Part shown: piece by piece, positions 63,077 to 64,000 of the stretch
How the letters are laid out: each line of letters starts with the position of its first letter
How positions within the stretch are numbered: the first letter of the stretch is position 1
From: Promethearchaeota archaeon
GTDB lineage: Archaea; Asgardarchaeota; Lokiarchaeia; Sigyniarchaeales; SOKP01
Assembly (NCBI GenBank): GCA_019058445.1
Contig: JAHPZA010000006.1
Location: forward strand, 124,001-188,000
DNA length: 64,000 nt
Direction of reading: 5' to 3'
Notes under the pieces: model-generated
The model's database searches: none
What the model saw: the letters and a program-made list of their open reading frames with translations, nothing else
Told to the model about the DNA's origin: nothing
Translations under genes and position numbers: made by a program

Positions 63077-63445
63077 TTAAGTTTTAATAATGATTGTAAT
63101 TGCTCTCGTAAGACGGATAACGTCCATAACTTTTCCTTGCTCTACGATGATTTGTTCTCGACTTATTGCGTGGGTAAAATCTCCTTTTCCTTCACATATT
63201 CGTACGATAGCATTCGGATCTCCAGACATAACAATCTCTGCATTTGGGAGTGTTCCATCCACAATTTTTCCTTTCTTCTCCTTAATTTCTAAATAAAAGG
63301 GATCTTCATTCTCCAGATTAAATTGAAAAGTCATATCCCAGTTTACATCCTTGCCAGCAACGTTAGTAACAAATACCGTTTGTGCCTTAGGATTTCCATT
63401 TAAACCTTCAATAACTTTTGTTAAATTTTCTTTTGCAGCTCCCAT
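63077..63445 (-). CDS. SCP2 sterol-carrier-like protein
   Basis: 122 residues with the SCP2 fold: DMTFQFNLENEDPFYLEIKEKKGKI, then NAEIVMSGDPNAIVRICEGKGDF and a final helix REQIIVEQGKVMDVIRL. SCP2 domains bind acyl-CoAs or lipids in a hydrophobic tunnel. It begins 2 bases after the stop of a DUF35 gene, which follows a thiolase-fold gene at the window edge. That arrangement recalls eukaryotic SCP-x (thiolase fused to SCP2), here as separate genes. Confidence 0.85.
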   Translation of the reverse strand: MGAAKENLTKVIEGLNGNPKAQTVFVTNVAGKDVNWDMTFQFNLENEDPFYLEIKEKKGKIVDGTLPNAEIVMSGDPNAIVRICEGKGDFTHAISREQIIVEQGKVMDVIRLTRAITIIIKT

Positions 63446-63447
63446 TT

Positions 63448-63951
63448 TTAAGCACCTCCCTCGTATTCTGGTTTAGCAATCCATCTTTCATACTCATCTT
63501 CAGGTACAAAAAAGAAATCCGTCATTTTACCTTCTCTGTTTTTGGAAAATACCGCTTTAACTCTTCGTCCTTTTTTAACTTTTGAGGGAACTAGATTTTC
63601 TGAAAATATTCCTTGAAATAAAGCAGTGTCAGCTCCATCTAATTTTATAAAACCTATAGAATAGGGTACCGATTTTATAAACGCAGAAGTTGTATACCAA
63701 ACGATAGTGCTAACCTCAATCGTTCCTGTTTGTTTCATTTCAATCCATTCGGTAGGCGAATAACATTCTGAGCAATTAATTCTTGGAGGCATCCATATTT
63801 TCCCGCAATTTGAATTAGTGCATTTAGTTCCTAACAACTTTTTATTGTTCATGACCTCAATAAAGAACTTAGATTGTCCTCCCATCGTGTATTTATAGTT
63901 AATTTTAATTATATCCCTTATTTCATGTGATTGAAAATCTTGCTTGCTCAT
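63448..63951 (-). CDS. DUF35 zinc ribbon/OB-fold protein (cluster D)
   Basis: The 167-residue product has a variant zinc ribbon CTNSNCGKIWMPPRINCSEC (first pair spaced by four), then an OB-fold with IVWYTTSAFIKSVP and IKLDGADTALFQGI. Its ATG overlaps the stop of the partial upstream gene (ATGA), and it lies 2 bases before the SCP2 gene, so a compact operon is likely. Confidence 0.8.
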   Translation of the reverse strand: MSKQDFQSHEIRDIIKINYKYTMGGQSKFFIEVMNNKKLLGTKCTNSNCGKIWMPPRINCSECYSPTEWIEMKQTGTIEVSTIVWYTTSAFIKSVPYSIGFIKLDGADTALFQGIFSENLVPSKVKKGRRVKAVFSKNREGKMTDFFFVPEDEYERWIAKPEYEGGA

Positions 63952-64000
63952 GGTTGTTTCAATCCCTCCTCATTCGTCATTACAATAATCGCAGCATATG
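63948..64000 (-). CDS. C-terminal end of a probable thiolase-fold protein (cut by window edge)
   Basis: The last 17 codons (YAAIIVMTNEEGLKQP then TGA, sharing bases with the next ATG) are open to the edge. The strand ending resembles the C-terminus of the Gly-type protein in cluster C (LITHVVMSDE). Combined with the DUF35 gene immediately after it, this supports a thiolase-fold identity, but so few residues are visible that the call is tentative. Confidence 0.45.
   Translation of the reverse strand, partial: YAAIIVMTNEEGLKQP

Overview
This window looks like a chromosome segment of an Asgard archaeon, most likely Lokiarchaeota-like. It is AT-rich and uses archaeal start signals (GGTGA, GAGTGA or GGAGG before ATG, GTG or TTG). 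It has archaeal C1 genes (mtd, ftr), an archaeal-type GlyRS, a Rag/Gtr-like small GTPase with a long C-terminal region, many TPR and zinc-ribbon proteins, and membrane proteins I could not place in a known family. The lineage is inferred from gene content, because no rRNA or ribosomal protein gene is present. I saw no tRNA, CRISPR array, insertion sequence or phage gene.

Layout. 1-3.1 kb: a cut beta-CASP-type hydrolase, then nucleoside and adenine salvage (MTAP, a zinc-ribbon MTAP paralogue, APRT). 3.4-6.3 kb: the GTPase and a divergent mtd/ftr pair for tetrahydromethanopterin C1 chemistry. 6.4-13.7 kb: two large membrane-anchored surface proteins, GlyRS and a polytopic membrane protein. 13.9-28 kb: a coiled-coil protein, tandem GNAT acetyltransferases, TPR proteins, a redox-Cys pair, an AmrS-like radical SAM enzyme, an FAD glycerol-3-phosphate dehydrogenase, a SIR2-TPR protein, a methyltransferase and an RNase H-like exonuclease.

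28-64 kb is a large acyl-CoA region. It contains an acyl-CoA dehydrogenase, an acyl-CoA ligase, a crotonase-type hydratase, an isomerase-like crotonase, two BKACE enzymes, a FadH-like flavoenzyme interrupted by one TGA, an iron alcohol dehydrogenase next to an aldehyde:ferredoxin oxidoreductase, three paralogous winged-helix/Cys-rich/ferredoxin proteins, an SCP2 protein, and five complete plus one partial thiolase-fold proteins with six DUF35 (zinc ribbon plus OB-fold) partners. Together they suggest anaerobic oxidation or interconversion of acyl-CoAs, alcohols and aldehydes, with electrons passing to ferredoxin.

The most notable signal is in the thiolase-fold proteins. By eye alignment, all five complete ones lack the nucleophilic cysteine of true thiolases; the position is Gly in three, Ser in one and Glu in one. 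Two clusters (34.1-37.4 kb and 55.7-59.0 kb) have the same composition: one Gly-type subunit, one divergent subunit and two DUF35 proteins. This fits a heteromeric acyl-CoA C-C lyase (retro-aldolase) better than a classical thiolase, but the reaction is inferred.

Several genes look broken or recoded: a FadH-like gene with one in-frame TGA, a small gene with three in-frame stops in an otherwise open frame, and a TPR gene whose open frame has no ATG/GTG/TTG for its first half. A 38-residue secreted-peptide candidate at 59.3 kb is missing from the ORF track.
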